Of a stretch of 25,262 nucleotides of DNA, positions 16,206-24,929 are shown one piece after another (positions within the stretch are counted from its first letter, which is position 1; each line of letters begins with the position of its first letter). The position numbers and the translations under genes are program-made. The notes under the pieces are model-generated. The model was not told where the DNA came from. It searched no databases and saw nothing but the letters and a program-made list of their open reading frames with translations. Origin of the DNA: JBIOYL01 sp044870185 (GTDB taxonomy: Bacteria; Actinomycetota; CALGFH01); NCBI GenBank assembly GCA_044870185.1, contig JBIOYL010000467.1, positions 1 to 25,262 of the forward strand, read 5' to 3'.

Positions 16206-16211
16206 TATGCT
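16206..16211 (+). promoter_or_regulatory. -10 box of the divergent TetR gene
   Basis: TATGCT (TANNNT) ends 7 bases before the ATG at 16219, so transcription probably starts at the start codon. It lies 35 bases from the -10 of the opposite operon, so one regulator could control both. Confidence 0.45.
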
Positions 16212-16218
16212 GCACGGC

Positions 16219-16824
16219 ATGCCGACCGCCCCCGAGACCCGCGCGAAGCTGCTGGCCGCCGCCCGGCGGGCGTTCGCCGAGCTGGGCTACCAGACCGCAC
16301 GCGTGGAGGACATCGTCGGCCGGGCCGGCGTCGGCCATGGCACCTTCTACGCCTACTTCCCCAACAAGCGGGCGGCGCTGGCCGCGCTGATCGACGAGAA
16401 CGCGGCCACCCTGGTCGGGCTCGCCTCGCAGCCGTGGCGTCCGGGCGACGTGCGCGCCAACCTGGTCGCCGTCTTGAGCGGCCTGGCCGACCTGTACGAC
16501 GCCGACGCCGACCTGATCGCGCTGTGGACCGAGGCGTCCATGCACGACCCGGAGCTCGGCCAGGTCCTCGACAACGTGCGCCACCAGTTCGTCGACCGCA
16601 TCGCCCGCAACATCGAGCGGGCCAGGGCGCAGGGGCTGGCCCGCCCGGTCGACCCGCACACCGCGGCCACGGCGCTGGCCGCCATGGCCGAGCAGACCAT
16701 GTTCCTGCGCGCGGTCCGTAAGGAACCCCTCGACCGGGACGTCACCATCTCGACGCTGGCCGACCTGTGGTATCACGCCCTGTATCGCCCGGCCGCGGAA
16801 GCCGCTGGCGGACGCCGCCGCTGA
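16219..16824 (+). CDS. TetR/AcrR-family transcriptional regulator
   Basis: The predicted protein has 201 residues. The DNA-binding domain is clear: TRAKLLAAARRAFAELGY, then the helix-turn-helix VEDIVGRAGVGHGTFYAYF (about 31-49) and PNKRAAL. The C-terminal domain is helical with several Trp and Met residues (IALWTEASMHDPELG, AMAEQTMFLRA), as in ligand-binding TetR domains. I start at the ATG at 16219 because family similarity begins there and a -10 box sits 7 bases before it. In-frame upstream starts at 16201 and 16207 would overlap that box. It is divergent from the MoxR operon, which it may regulate. No inverted-repeat operator is obvious in the shared region, and its ligand is unknown. Confidence 0.9.
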   Translation: MPTAPETRAKLLAAARRAFAELGYQTARVEDIVGRAGVGHGTFYAYFPNKRAALAALIDENAATLVGLASQPWRPGDVRANLVAVLSGLADLYDADADLIALWTEASMHDPELGQVLDNVRHQFVDRIARNIERARAQGLARPVDPHTAATALAAMAEQTMFLRAVRKEPLDRDVTISTLADLWYHALYRPAAEAAGGRRR

Positions 16825-16835
16825 GCCGACGCCGC

Positions 16836-16883
16836 GCCCCGCCCCGGCGGCGCCCCGCCCCGGCGGCGCCCCGCCCCGCCGCG
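16836..16883. repeat. 16-bp GC-rich tandem repeat, about three copies
   Basis: GCCCCGCCCCGGCGGC is present perfectly at 16836-16851 and 16852-16867, and in part at 16868-16883. It lies in the 178-base gap between the TetR and HNH genes and uses only G and C. Nothing else is recognised in that gap before the -10 box at 16961. Confidence 0.8.
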
Positions 16884-16960
16884 CCGCGCCCTGGTGGCGC
16901 CGCCTGGGAGCCTGGTGGTGCCGCCCGGGCGGCCGGGATGAGGCGGCCCATGCCCGCCTC

Positions 16961-16966
16961 TATACT
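16961..16966 (+). promoter_or_regulatory. -10 box of the HNH-metallophosphoesterase pair
   Basis: TATACT matches the -10 consensus at five of six positions. A start near 16973 leaves a leader of about 30 bases containing GGGAG, 7 bases before the GTG at 17003. No clear -35 is seen. Confidence 0.5.
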
Positions 16967-17002
16967 TGCTCGCACATCTGTCCCGCGACCGGGAGCGCAC
17001 GG

Positions 17003-17515
17003 GTGCAGCGAGCACTGGTCCTGAACGCCTCGTACCAACCGATCTGCGTCGTGCCGGTCCGGCGGGCGGTGGTGCTGGTGCTCAAGGAGAAGGCCGACGT
17101 CGTCGTGACCGGCGAGGGCCTGGTGCGCGGCGCGACCCTGGTGGTCGAGGCGCCCAGCGTGATCCGCCTGCGCTACTTCGTCAAGGTGCCCTACCGGGCC
17201 CGGGCCGGGCTGAGCCGCCGGGCGGTCTTCGTCCGGGACAGCCATACGTGCCAATATTGTGGGGAACGAGCGGAAAACGTCGATCACGTCATCCCACGAT
17301 CGCGCGGCGGGCTCCACGTCTGGGAGAACGTCGTCGCCGCCTGCCGGCGGTGCAACAGCCGGAAGGAGGACCGCCTCCCGCACGAGGTGGGCTTCCGCCT
17401 CCGCCACGAGCCGCGGGCGCCGAAGGAGACCCTGTGGATAGTGATCGCGGTCGGCCGGGTCGAGCCGGGCTGGGCGCCCTATCTCGGCTTGGAGGTGGAC
17501 GCCGTCTCCGCCTGA
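17003..17515 (+). CDS. HNH endonuclease family protein
   Basis: The predicted protein has 170 residues. The N-terminal 70 residues (LVLNASYQPICVVPVRRAV) match the common actinobacterial HNH protein type. A zinc-binding HNH domain follows: CQYC (83-86), VDHVIPRSRGG with the catalytic Asp94-His95, WENVVAAC with Asn109, and CRRCN (114-118) closing the zinc site. This family is a stable chromosomal gene in many actinobacteria. Neither a methylase nor a phage gene is beside it, so a role in restriction or homing is not supported. The start is GTG with GGGAG 7 bases upstream. Its 3' end overlaps the start of the metallophosphoesterase gene if that gene begins at 17434. Confidence 0.92.
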   Translation: MQRALVLNASYQPICVVPVRRAVVLVLKEKADVVVTGEGLVRGATLVVEAPSVIRLRYFVKVPYRARAGLSRRAVFVRDSHTCQYCGERAENVDHVIPRSRGGLHVWENVVAACRRCNSRKEDRLPHEVGFRLRHEPRAPKETLWIVIAVGRVEPGWAPYLGLEVDAVSA

Positions 17516-19056
17516 GGGCCTGGCTCGGCCGCCGGCGGCCCCCGCCGCTGCTCGGTCAATGGGTCCTGCCGCTGCTCGTCGGCGCGGCCGGTGCGCTGCT
17601 CGCGGTCACCCTGCTCGCCCGCCAGGACGCCCACATCGGCCCCGCCCAGGTGCACCTGGCCGCCCGCCCGGCGCTGGCGGGCGTCAGCACGGTCGCCGTG
17701 CCGCCGTTCGGCGCCGTCAGCGCGCACACCCATCTCGGCCTGGTCGCGTTCCGGGCCACGCTCGACAGCGTCGACGTGGGCGAGCTCGACGCCATGCTGA
17801 GCAAGGAGGAGCCGGCGGCCGGGCACCTGCCGCGCACCCCGGCCACGCTCGGGCCGCTGGAGCGCCAGGCGCGCGCGTCGGCGACGGCGTTCCTGGTCCG
17901 CGCCGGGCTGCTCGGGCTGGCCGGCGGCGTGGCGGCGACCGTCCTGTTCGGGCGGCGCAGCCTGCGCCGGCTGGCGCGCTGCGCGCTCGGCGGGCTGCTG
18001 GCGACCACCCTGCTGTTCGGTCCGGCGCTGCTCACCTTCGACGTCGCCGCCTTTCGTGCGCCGCGCTACCAAGGCGCCCTGGAGTCCGCCCCGGCCCTGA
18101 TCGGCGACGCCCAGACCGGGCTCGTCCGCCTGCGCACGCTGCGCCAGGAGATGATCCGTATCAGCGGCAACCTGAACCGGGCCTATGCCGCGCTCAGCCG
18201 TCCCATGCCGTCCGACGACAGCACCGTCCGCATCCTGCACATCTCCGACATCCACCTGAACCCGGCCGGCTTCGACCTGGCCGAGCGGCTCGCCGACCAG
18301 TTCCAGGTGGCGGCCGTGGTGGACACCGGCGACATGGGCACCTGGGGCCTGCCGCCCGAGCGCGCGGTCCCCCGGCGCGTCGCCGAGTTCAAGGTCCCCT
18401 ACCTGTTCGTCAAGGGCAACCACGACAACCAGGCCATGGTCGACGCCGTGGCGGCCAACGCCAACGCCCGGGTGCTGGACCGCGCGACCGTCGAGGTGGC
18501 CGGCATCCGCTTCTACGGCGTGGCCGACCCGACCTTCAGCCCCGGCCAGGGCTACCGGTCGGCCGACCTGGCCGCCGTGAAGCGGGCGCGCAGCGTCGGG
18601 GTTGGCACCGACATCGACGCCCAGCCGATCCGGCCGGACGTGCTGCTCGTCCACGACCCCGCACTGGCCACCTACGCCATGGGCCACGTCGCGACCGTGC
18701 TCGACGGGCACCTGCACCGGTTCTCGAGCGGGCTCGTCAACGGGACCCGCGAGCTCACCAGCGGCTCGGTCGGCGCGGCCGGCCCGGATGGCCTGCGCTC
18801 GCCGGTGCCCGTCCCGTCCACCGCCGAGATCGTCTCCTTCGACCCCGGCACCCGCCGCCCGGTCGCCGTGGACCACATCATGGTCCACTCGCTGGAGTCG
18901 TCCTTCTCGGTCGACCGGGAGCTGTTGCCCGAGGGCGGCACGCCGTTCGCGCCGAACCCGGTGCTCGTGCCGCCGGGCCTGAGCCCGATCCCCGACACCA
19001 CCGCCGCCACCCAGGCCGAGCGCGGGCCCACCAGGCACGCCCCGGCCATCGGCTGA
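17434..19056 (+). CDS. Membrane-anchored calcineurin-like metallophosphoesterase
   Basis: The predicted protein has 540 residues from the GTG at 17434. An Arg-rich start is followed by three transmembrane segments: WVLPLLVGAAGALLAVTLLA, FLVRAGLLGLAGGVAATVLF, and LARCALGGLLATTLLFGPAL. A metallophosphoesterase domain then shows all five signatures: SDIHL with Asp272, GDMG, GNHDN (328-332), VLLVHD, and GHLHR with His426 and His428. The tail is Pro/Thr-rich. Members of this superfamily cleave phosphoesters of many kinds, and the substrate is unknown. The start is uncertain. GTG at 17434 has AAGGAG 5 bases upstream but overlaps the HNH gene by 82 bases. A CTG at 17512, overlapping the HNH stop, would also keep every domain. 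The genes probably form one transcript. Confidence 0.88.
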   Translation: MDSDRGRPGRAGLGALSRLGGGRRLRLRAWLGRRRPPPLLGQWVLPLLVGAAGALLAVTLLARQDAHIGPAQVHLAARPALAGVSTVAVPPFGAVSAHTHLGLVAFRATLDSVDVGELDAMLSKEEPAAGHLPRTPATLGPLERQARASATAFLVRAGLLGLAGGVAATVLFGRRSLRRLARCALGGLLATTLLFGPALLTFDVAAFRAPRYQGALESAPALIGDAQTGLVRLRTLRQEMIRISGNLNRAYAALSRPMPSDDSTVRILHISDIHLNPAGFDLAERLADQFQVAAVVDTGDMGTWGLPPERAVPRRVAEFKVPYLFVKGNHDNQAMVDAVAANANARVLDRATVEVAGIRFYGVADPTFSPGQGYRSADLAAVKRARSVGVGTDIDAQPIRPDVLLVHDPALATYAMGHVATVLDGHLHRFSSGLVNGTRELTSGSVGAAGPDGLRSPVPVPSTAEIVSFDPGTRRPVAVDHIMVHSLESSFSVDRELLPEGGTPFAPNPVLVPPGLSPIPDTTAATQAERGPTRHAPAIG

Positions 19057-19133
19057 TCGGCGGACGGTCCCGCCCCGGTTGGCGTTTGCCCAGGTCACCG
19101 CCTTCGGGCGTCCCATCCGGGGCGCCCGGTGAA

Positions 19134-19162
19134 TTGACGATGGAGGCCTGGTGGAGTACGGT
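19134..19162 (+). promoter_or_regulatory. Promoter of the mraZ-led dcw cluster
   Basis: TTGACG (19134-19139) is followed after 17 bases by TACGGT (19157-19162), a good -35 and a TANNNT -10. The transcript would start near 19169, giving a leader of about 100 bases before the mraZ start I chose. The -10 is overlapped by the MraZ-type repeats. Confidence 0.65.
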
Positions 19163-19176
19163 GGGGAAAAGTGGAG
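19151..19176 (+). promoter_or_regulatory. MraZ operator: three direct repeats, 10-bp period
   Basis: GTGGAG (19151), GTGGGG (19161) and GTGGAG (19171) are spaced exactly 10 bases apart, on the same face of the helix. A weaker ATGGAG starts 11 bases earlier at 19140. MraZ proteins are known to bind several G-rich direct repeats with this spacing upstream of their own gene and to repress it. The repeats cover the -10 and transcription start, so autorepression is the natural reading. Confidence 0.8.
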
Positions 19177-19220
19177 CGTAATCCCAATGGCAATCCGATC
19201 GAGGATCCCGAACGACGCGA

Positions 19221-19246
19221 GCCCGCCGGGTGGCCACCCGGCGGGC
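19221..19246. repeat. Perfect 26-bp palindrome in the mraZ leader
   Basis: The arms GCCCGCCGGGTGG (19221-19233) and CCACCCGGCGGGC (19234-19246) are exact complements with no loop. As RNA it would make a very stable hairpin (a few central bases unpaired) ending 22 bases before the mraZ GTG at 19269. No U-tract follows, so it is not a standard terminator. It could be an RNA stability element, a block to an upstream start at 19230, or a protein site in DNA. Confidence 0.8.
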
Positions 19247-19268
19247 GACGGCAGCCGGCCGGAAGGGG

Positions 19269-19715
19269 GTGGAGGTCCTGTTCATCGGGACCTACGACCA
19301 CTCCCTCGATCCCAAAGGCCGGCTGATCCTCCCGCGCAAGTTCCGCGACGAGCTGGGCCAGGGCATGGTGTTCACCAAGGGGATCGAGCGATGCCTGTAC
19401 GTCTTCCCGGAGGCTGAGTTCGCCGCCTTCGCGGACAAGCTGCGCAACCGGCCGCTGACCGAGCGCCCGAGCCGCGACTTCGTCCGCATGTTCGTCGCCG
19501 GGGCGAGCCAGGAGAGCGCCGACGCCCAGGGGCGCGTCCTGATCCCCCAGCCCCTGCGGGACTACGCGGGGCTGAGCCGGGAGGTCGTCGTGGTCGGCCA
19601 GATCTCCCGGGTCGAGGTCTGGGACAAAGGCGAGTGGGAGGGCTACATCCCTGCCGCGCAGGCCGCCTACCGTGACCAGTCCAACGCGCAGTTCCTGGCG
19701 GAGCTGGGGATCTGA
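19269..19715 (+). CDS. mraZ: Transcriptional regulator MraZ
   Basis: The predicted protein has 148 residues, usual for MraZ. It is a DNA-binding ring-forming regulator of the division and cell-wall cluster. The two SpoVT/AbrB-like repeats are visible: FIGTYDHSLDPKGRLILPRK with the DxxxR motif DPKGR, and ESADAQGRVLIPQPLRDYA with DAQGR. I chose the GTG at 19269 because family similarity starts within a few residues. GGAAGGG is present but only a base or so away, so the true start could differ by a few codons. An upstream GTG at 19230 lies inside the palindrome and would add 13 basic residues. The stop overlaps the rsmH ATG by one base (TGATG). Three operator-like repeats upstream point to autorepression. 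Confidence 0.95.
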   Translation: MEVLFIGTYDHSLDPKGRLILPRKFRDELGQGMVFTKGIERCLYVFPEAEFAAFADKLRNRPLTERPSRDFVRMFVAGASQESADAQGRVLIPQPLRDYAGLSREVVVVGQISRVEVWDKGEWEGYIPAAQAAYRDQSNAQFLAELGI

Positions 19716-20686
19716 TGGCCATGACCGTCCTCCGTCACGAGCCGGTGCTGCTCGAGCGCACCATCGAGCTGCTGCGCCCGCGCAGCGGTGGGGTCTACGT
19801 CGACGCCACCGTCGGGCTCGCCGGCCACGCCGAGCGGCTGCTGGAGGCCAGCGCGCCGGCCGGCCGGGTCGTCGGGCTGGACCGCGACCCGGCCGCCCTG
19901 ACCCTGGCCCGCGCGCGGCTCGCCTGGGCGGATGACCGCTTCGTGCCGGTGGCCGCGTCCTTCGCCGACCTGGGCGAGGTGCTGGCGGGGCTCGGCCTGG
20001 AGGCCGTCGACGGGGTCCTGTACGACCTCGGCTCGTCGTCGCTGCAGCTCGACGACCCCAAGCGCGGCTTCTCCTACCGGCACGACGCCCCGCTCGACAT
20101 GCGCATGGACCCGACCCGCGGCCGCACCGCGGCCGAGGTGGTCAACACCTACCCGCGGGCCGAGCTGGCCCGTGTCCTGCGCGCCTACGGCGAGGAGCGC
20201 TTCGCCGGCCGCATCGCCGCGTTCATCGACCGCGGGCGGCGCACCCGCCCGATCTCCACGACCGGCCAGCTCGCCGAGCTCGTCAAGGCGGCCATCCCGG
20301 CCGCTGCCCGCCGGACCGGACCCCATCCGGCCCGGCGGACCTTCCAAGCCCTGCGCATCGAGGTCAACGGCGAGCTGGCCGCCCTGCGCGCCAGCCTGCC
20401 GCAGGCGATCGACCTGCTCACGCCGGCCGGGCGAGTCGTCGTGCTCGCCTACCACTCGCTCGAGGACCGGATCGTCAAGCGCACGTTCGCCGAGGCGGCC
20501 GCCGGCGAGGTCCCGCCGACCAGGCTGCCCGAGCGCCTGGTGCGCCGCACCCCGCGCCTGGTCGTGCTGACCCGGCATCCCGAGACCCCGGGCGCCGCCG
20601 AGATCGAGGCCAACCCACGCGCCGAGAGCGCCAAGCTGCGCGCTGCCGAGAAGCTCCCGCCCGAAGCCCGAGGAGACCAGCCGTGA
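19715..20686 (+). CDS. rsmH: 16S rRNA (cytosine(1402)-N(4))-methyltransferase
   Basis: The predicted protein has 323 residues (also called MraW). It methylates N4 of C1402 in 16S rRNA using S-adenosylmethionine. Motifs: RHEPVLLERTIELL, the SAM-binding strand VYVDATVGLAGHAERLL, VVGLDRDPAAL, GVLYDLGSSSLQLD, KRGFSYRHDAPLDMRMD, HPARRTFQALRIEVN and VLAYHSLEDRIVKRTF. Two spots differ from the forms I remember as usual: GLAGH in place of GxGGH, and GSSSLQLD in place of GVSSxQLD. Both keep the fold and are not obviously inactivating. The ATG overlaps the mraZ stop by one base, and a second ATG at 19721 is also possible. The stop overlaps the ftsL GTG by 4 bases. Confidence 0.96.
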   Translation: MAMTVLRHEPVLLERTIELLRPRSGGVYVDATVGLAGHAERLLEASAPAGRVVGLDRDPAALTLARARLAWADDRFVPVAASFADLGEVLAGLGLEAVDGVLYDLGSSSLQLDDPKRGFSYRHDAPLDMRMDPTRGRTAAEVVNTYPRAELARVLRAYGEERFAGRIAAFIDRGRRTRPISTTGQLAELVKAAIPAAARRTGPHPARRTFQALRIEVNGELAALRASLPQAIDLLTPAGRVVVLAYHSLEDRIVKRTFAEAAAGEVPPTRLPERLVRRTPRLVVLTRHPETPGAAEIEANPRAESAKLRAAEKLPPEARGDQP

Positions 20687-21210
20687 GCGCTGCCACCAGC
20701 CGAGCCCGCCTGGCTCGTCCGGCCCCGCCGCCGGACCCGCGCCGGACCCTGCGCGCGCTGCCGGCCGGCCGGCGGGCGCCCAGGCTGCCCTTTGCGCTGC
20801 TCACCGTCGGCGTCGTCGTCGCCGGCGTGCTCGCCCTGCTCGCCCTCAACGTGCGGGTCAACCAGCAGGCCTTCGAGATCGGGCGCCTGCAGGACGACGA
20901 CCGCAGGATGGCCGCCGACTACACGCTGCTGCGCGCGCAGGTCGCCGCGCTCCAGGCCCCGGCGCGGCTGGCCCAGGTGGCTGCGCAGCGGGGGCTCGTG
21001 CCCGCCGGCCCACCCCGCGTGGTCACCTGGCCGGGCAGCCGCCCGGCCGCGACGGCAGCCGTCGGCGCGCCGGCATCGCCCGGCCCGACCGCGTCCCCGG
21101 GGGCGGCGACTTCCCCCGCCGCTCCCGGGGATGGCTCGGACGCTCGGACAGCCGGGTGGCCGCCCGACGACGACCCGGTCTCCATCAAGCAGTACCTGGC
21201 CGAGCCGTAA
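20683..21210 (+). CDS. ftsL: FtsL-like cell division protein
   Basis: The predicted protein has 175 residues. Sequence identity in this family is low, so the call rests on layout and position. A basic, Pro-rich cytoplasmic part (1-34) precedes one transmembrane segment, FALLTVGVVVAGVLALLAL (37-55). A coiled-coil stretch follows with leucines at heptad-like spacing (IGRLQDDDRRMAADYTLLRAQVAALQ), then the AQRGLVPA motif often seen at the end of septum-formation initiator/FtsL domains. The last 65 residues are Ala/Pro/Ser/Thr-rich and probably disordered. FtsL joins FtsB and FtsQ to regulate septal synthesis by FtsW-FtsI. It sits between rsmH (GTGA overlap) and ftsI, the standard place. Confidence 0.88.
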   Translation: MSAATSRARLARPAPPPDPRRTLRALPAGRRAPRLPFALLTVGVVVAGVLALLALNVRVNQQAFEIGRLQDDDRRMAADYTLLRAQVAALQAPARLAQVAAQRGLVPAGPPRVVTWPGSRPAATAAVGAPASPGPTASPGAATSPAAPGDGSDARTAGWPPDDDPVSIKQYLAEP

Positions 21211-21241
21211 GGCCATCCGCCCCTGCACCGAAGATCGCCGG

Positions 21242-21248
21242 GGAGGAG
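21242..21248 (+). promoter_or_regulatory. Ribosome-binding site deciding the ftsI start
   Basis: GGAGGAG lies 7 bases before the GTG at 21256. It is among the strongest sites in the window, and it supports the long basic N-terminus of the protein over an internal start at one of the Met codons (residues 18 and 20). Confidence 0.8.
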
Positions 21249-21255
21249 CGAGCGC

Positions 21256-23310
21256 GTGACTCCTCTGCCGCCTTCAGGCGACAGCTTCTCAGGTCGCTCG
21301 CGCGGCATGCTGATGGACGCACGCAGCCGGCGAGCCGCGGGCCCGGCCGCTCGCGGCGGGCCGCGCCCGGCCAGCGCCGCCGGCCAGGCCGCCCGCACCA
21401 CGAGCCGGGGGCAGCCGGCCGCCCGCCGCCAGGGCACGGCCAACGGCGCCCTCCAGGCCGCTGGACGCCGGCCACGCCGCCGGCCACACCGCCGGGACGC
21501 CGGGAGGCGGCTGCTGGTGCTGCTGGCCGTCGCGCTCGCCGCCTTCCTGACCATCTCGGGCAGGCTGGTGACACTGCAGGTGCTGGACGGGCCGAGCCTG
21601 GACCGGGCGGCGGCCCGCCAACGGCTGCGCACGATCGAGCTGCCCGCGGAGCGCGGCCGGGTGTTCGACCGCAACTTCGCCGACCTTGCCCTGTCGGTCG
21701 ACGCCCGCACGGTCTACGCCCAGCCCAGGTTCGTCACCGACCCAGCCCGGGTCGCCGCCCGGCTCGCCCCGATCCTGCGCCGCCCGGCGGGCGAGCTCGC
21801 CCGCCAGCTCGCCAGCAAGCGCACGTTCGTCTATCTGGCCCGCAAGGTGCCCCCGGGGGTCGGCGACGCCGTGGCCCGGCTGGGCGAGCCGGGCCTGGGC
21901 GTGCTCGGCGACAGCGCCCGGCGGTACCCGTCCGGGTCGCTGGCCGCCCAGGTGCTGGGGTGGGTCAACGTGGACGGCGTCGGCGGCGCCGGCGTCGAGC
22001 AGCAGTACGACGCGGTCCTGCGCGGCCAGCCGGGCTCGGTGCTGCTGGAGGAGGACCCGTCCGGGCGGCCGCTGCCGGGCAGCCGGCGTTCGCTCGAGCG
22101 TCCCCGTCCGGGCAGCGACATCGTGCTCACCATCGACCAGCCGCTGCAGTACCAGGCCGAGCAGGCGCTGGCCGCGGCGGTGCGGCAGTTCCACGCCAAA
22201 GGCGGGGCGATCATCGTGCAGGTGCCGGCGACCGGTGAGATCCTGGCCATGGGCAACGTGCCGGCGTTCGACCCGAACCAGTACGGGTCGAGCAAGCCGG
22301 AGGCGCGCGTCAACCGGGCGGTGGCCGACGCCTACGAGCCCGGGTCGGTCAACAAGACGATCACGGCGGCCGCCGCCCTCCAGGCCGGCGTGGTGACGCC
22401 GAGCACCCGCATCACGATCCCGCCCTCGCTGCCGCTGTGCCCCGGCAAGACGTTCCACGACGCCGAGCCCCACGGCACCGAGACGCTGCCGTTTGCGCAG
22501 GTGGTCGCGCAGTCCTCCAACATCGGCACGATCAAGGTGGCGAGCCGGCTCGGCGCGCACCGCCTGGGCGCGGCGGAGCTGGCCTTCGGCTATGGCCGAC
22601 GCACCGGCGTCGGCCTGCCCGGCGAGTCGGCCGGCATCGTCGTGCCGGCCCGGCGGTGGGCCTGCACCGACCTTGCGGTGAACGCCATCGGCCAGGGCGT
22701 GGCGGTCACGCTGCTGCAGATGGCCACCGTGTACGCCACCGTGGCCAACGGCGGCGTGCGCGTCCCCCCCACCATCGTGCGCGGGGTCGTCGACGACCAG
22801 GGCCGCCTCGAGGAGGCCCGGCAGGCGCCGGGCCGGCGGGTGATCGCGGCCAGGACCGCCCACACCCTGACCACCATCCTCGAGCAGGTGGTCGAAGCGC
22901 ACGGCACCGGCACCCTGGCGGCGCTCGACGACTACACCGTGGCCGGCAAGACCGGCACCGCCCGCAAGCCCGACCAGACCTGCCACTGCTACCGGGGCGG
23001 CTACATGTCGTCGTTCATCGGCTTCGCGCCGGCCAGCAACCCGGCCGTCGTGGTGGCCGTGGTGCTCGACGAGCCGACGCCGATCTTCGGTGGCATCGTG
23101 GCCGCCCCGACCTTCAAGCTCGTCGCCGAGGCCGCCCTGCACCGCCTCGGCGTCCCGCCCGACCGTACCCCGCCCGCCGCCCCGGACGGCCCGACCACGA
23201 CCACCGCCCCAGACAGGCCGACCACGACCACCGGCCCAGACAGGCCGGACGGCACGACCACGACCACCGGCCCGGACGGGCCCACCGGCCCGACCACGAC
23301 GAACCGGTGA
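21256..23310 (+). CDS. ftsI: Septal peptidoglycan transpeptidase (PBP3)
   Basis: The predicted protein has 684 residues. It cross-links septal peptidoglycan outside the membrane. A basic cytoplasmic N-terminus of about 85 residues precedes one transmembrane segment (LLVLLAVALAAFLTI, 86-100). Then comes the PBP dimer domain (ERGRVFDRN) and the transpeptidase with S364-V-N-K367 in YEPGSVNKT, S420-S-N422 in AQSSNIGTIK, and K565TGT in AGKTGTA. All three active-site motifs are intact. No PASTA repeats are present. The C-terminus instead carries a Thr/Pro/Asp repeat tail (about 632-684). The GTG start has GGAGGAG 7 bases upstream. The gap to ftsL is 45 bases, and murE follows after 107 bases. Confidence 0.96.
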   Translation: MTPLPPSGDSFSGRSRGMLMDARSRRAAGPAARGGPRPASAAGQAARTTSRGQPAARRQGTANGALQAAGRRPRRRPHRRDAGRRLLVLLAVALAAFLTISGRLVTLQVLDGPSLDRAAARQRLRTIELPAERGRVFDRNFADLALSVDARTVYAQPRFVTDPARVAARLAPILRRPAGELARQLASKRTFVYLARKVPPGVGDAVARLGEPGLGVLGDSARRYPSGSLAAQVLGWVNVDGVGGAGVEQQYDAVLRGQPGSVLLEEDPSGRPLPGSRRSLERPRPGSDIVLTIDQPLQYQAEQALAAAVRQFHAKGGAIIVQVPATGEILAMGNVPAFDPNQYGSSKPEARVNRAVADAYEPGSVNKTITAAAALQAGVVTPSTRITIPPSLPLCPGKTFHDAEPHGTETLPFAQVVAQSSNIGTIKVASRLGAHRLGAAELAFGYGRRTGVGLPGESAGIVVPARRWACTDLAVNAIGQGVAVTLLQMATVYATVANGGVRVPPTIVRGVVDDQGRLEEARQAPGRRVIAARTAHTLTTILEQVVEAHGTGTLAALDDYTVAGKTGTARKPDQTCHCYRGGYMSSFIGFAPASNPAVVVAVVLDEPTPIFGGIVAAPTFKLVAEAALHRLGVPPDRTPPAAPDGPTTTTAPDRPTTTTGPDRPDGTTTTTGPDGPTGPTTTNR
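23182..23307 (+). repeat. Repeats encoding the Thr/Pro-rich FtsI tail
   Basis: CGACCACGACCACCG-type units recur four times within about 120 bases, encoding runs such as GPTTTTAPDRPTTTTGPDRP. The units are imperfect and keep frame. They form the extracytoplasmic end of FtsI. Confidence 0.7.
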
Positions 23311-23350
23311 CGCGCCACCGGATCGGCCACGGAGGCCCGGCGCACAATGC

Positions 23351-23356
23351 TAGGCT
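23351..23356 (+). promoter_or_regulatory. Possible -10 box of murE
   Basis: TAGGCT (TANNNT) lies in the 107-base ftsI-murE gap, the largest gap inside the dcw genes here. A start near 23363 leaves a leader of about 55 bases. No -35 is recognised, so an internal promoter is only suggested. Confidence 0.35.
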
Positions 23357-23417
23357 TGCGCGGGCCGTCACCGGATGTGCGGCCCGGCACCTCGTTTCCG
23401 GGTGCCCCGAGCCGCCG

Positions 23418-24925
<1,508 letters not shown>

Positions 24926-24929
<4 letters not shown>

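Noticed and set aside
17003..17515. HNH protein as part of a CRISPR, restriction or homing system
   Set aside because: No repeats, methylase, phage or intron features are nearby. It matches a common stand-alone chromosomal HNH family.
17559..19181. Alternative frame of similar length across the metallophosphoesterase
   Set aside because: All five phosphoesterase signatures and the membrane segments are in the frame ending at 19056; the other frame is Arg/Pro-rich and featureless.
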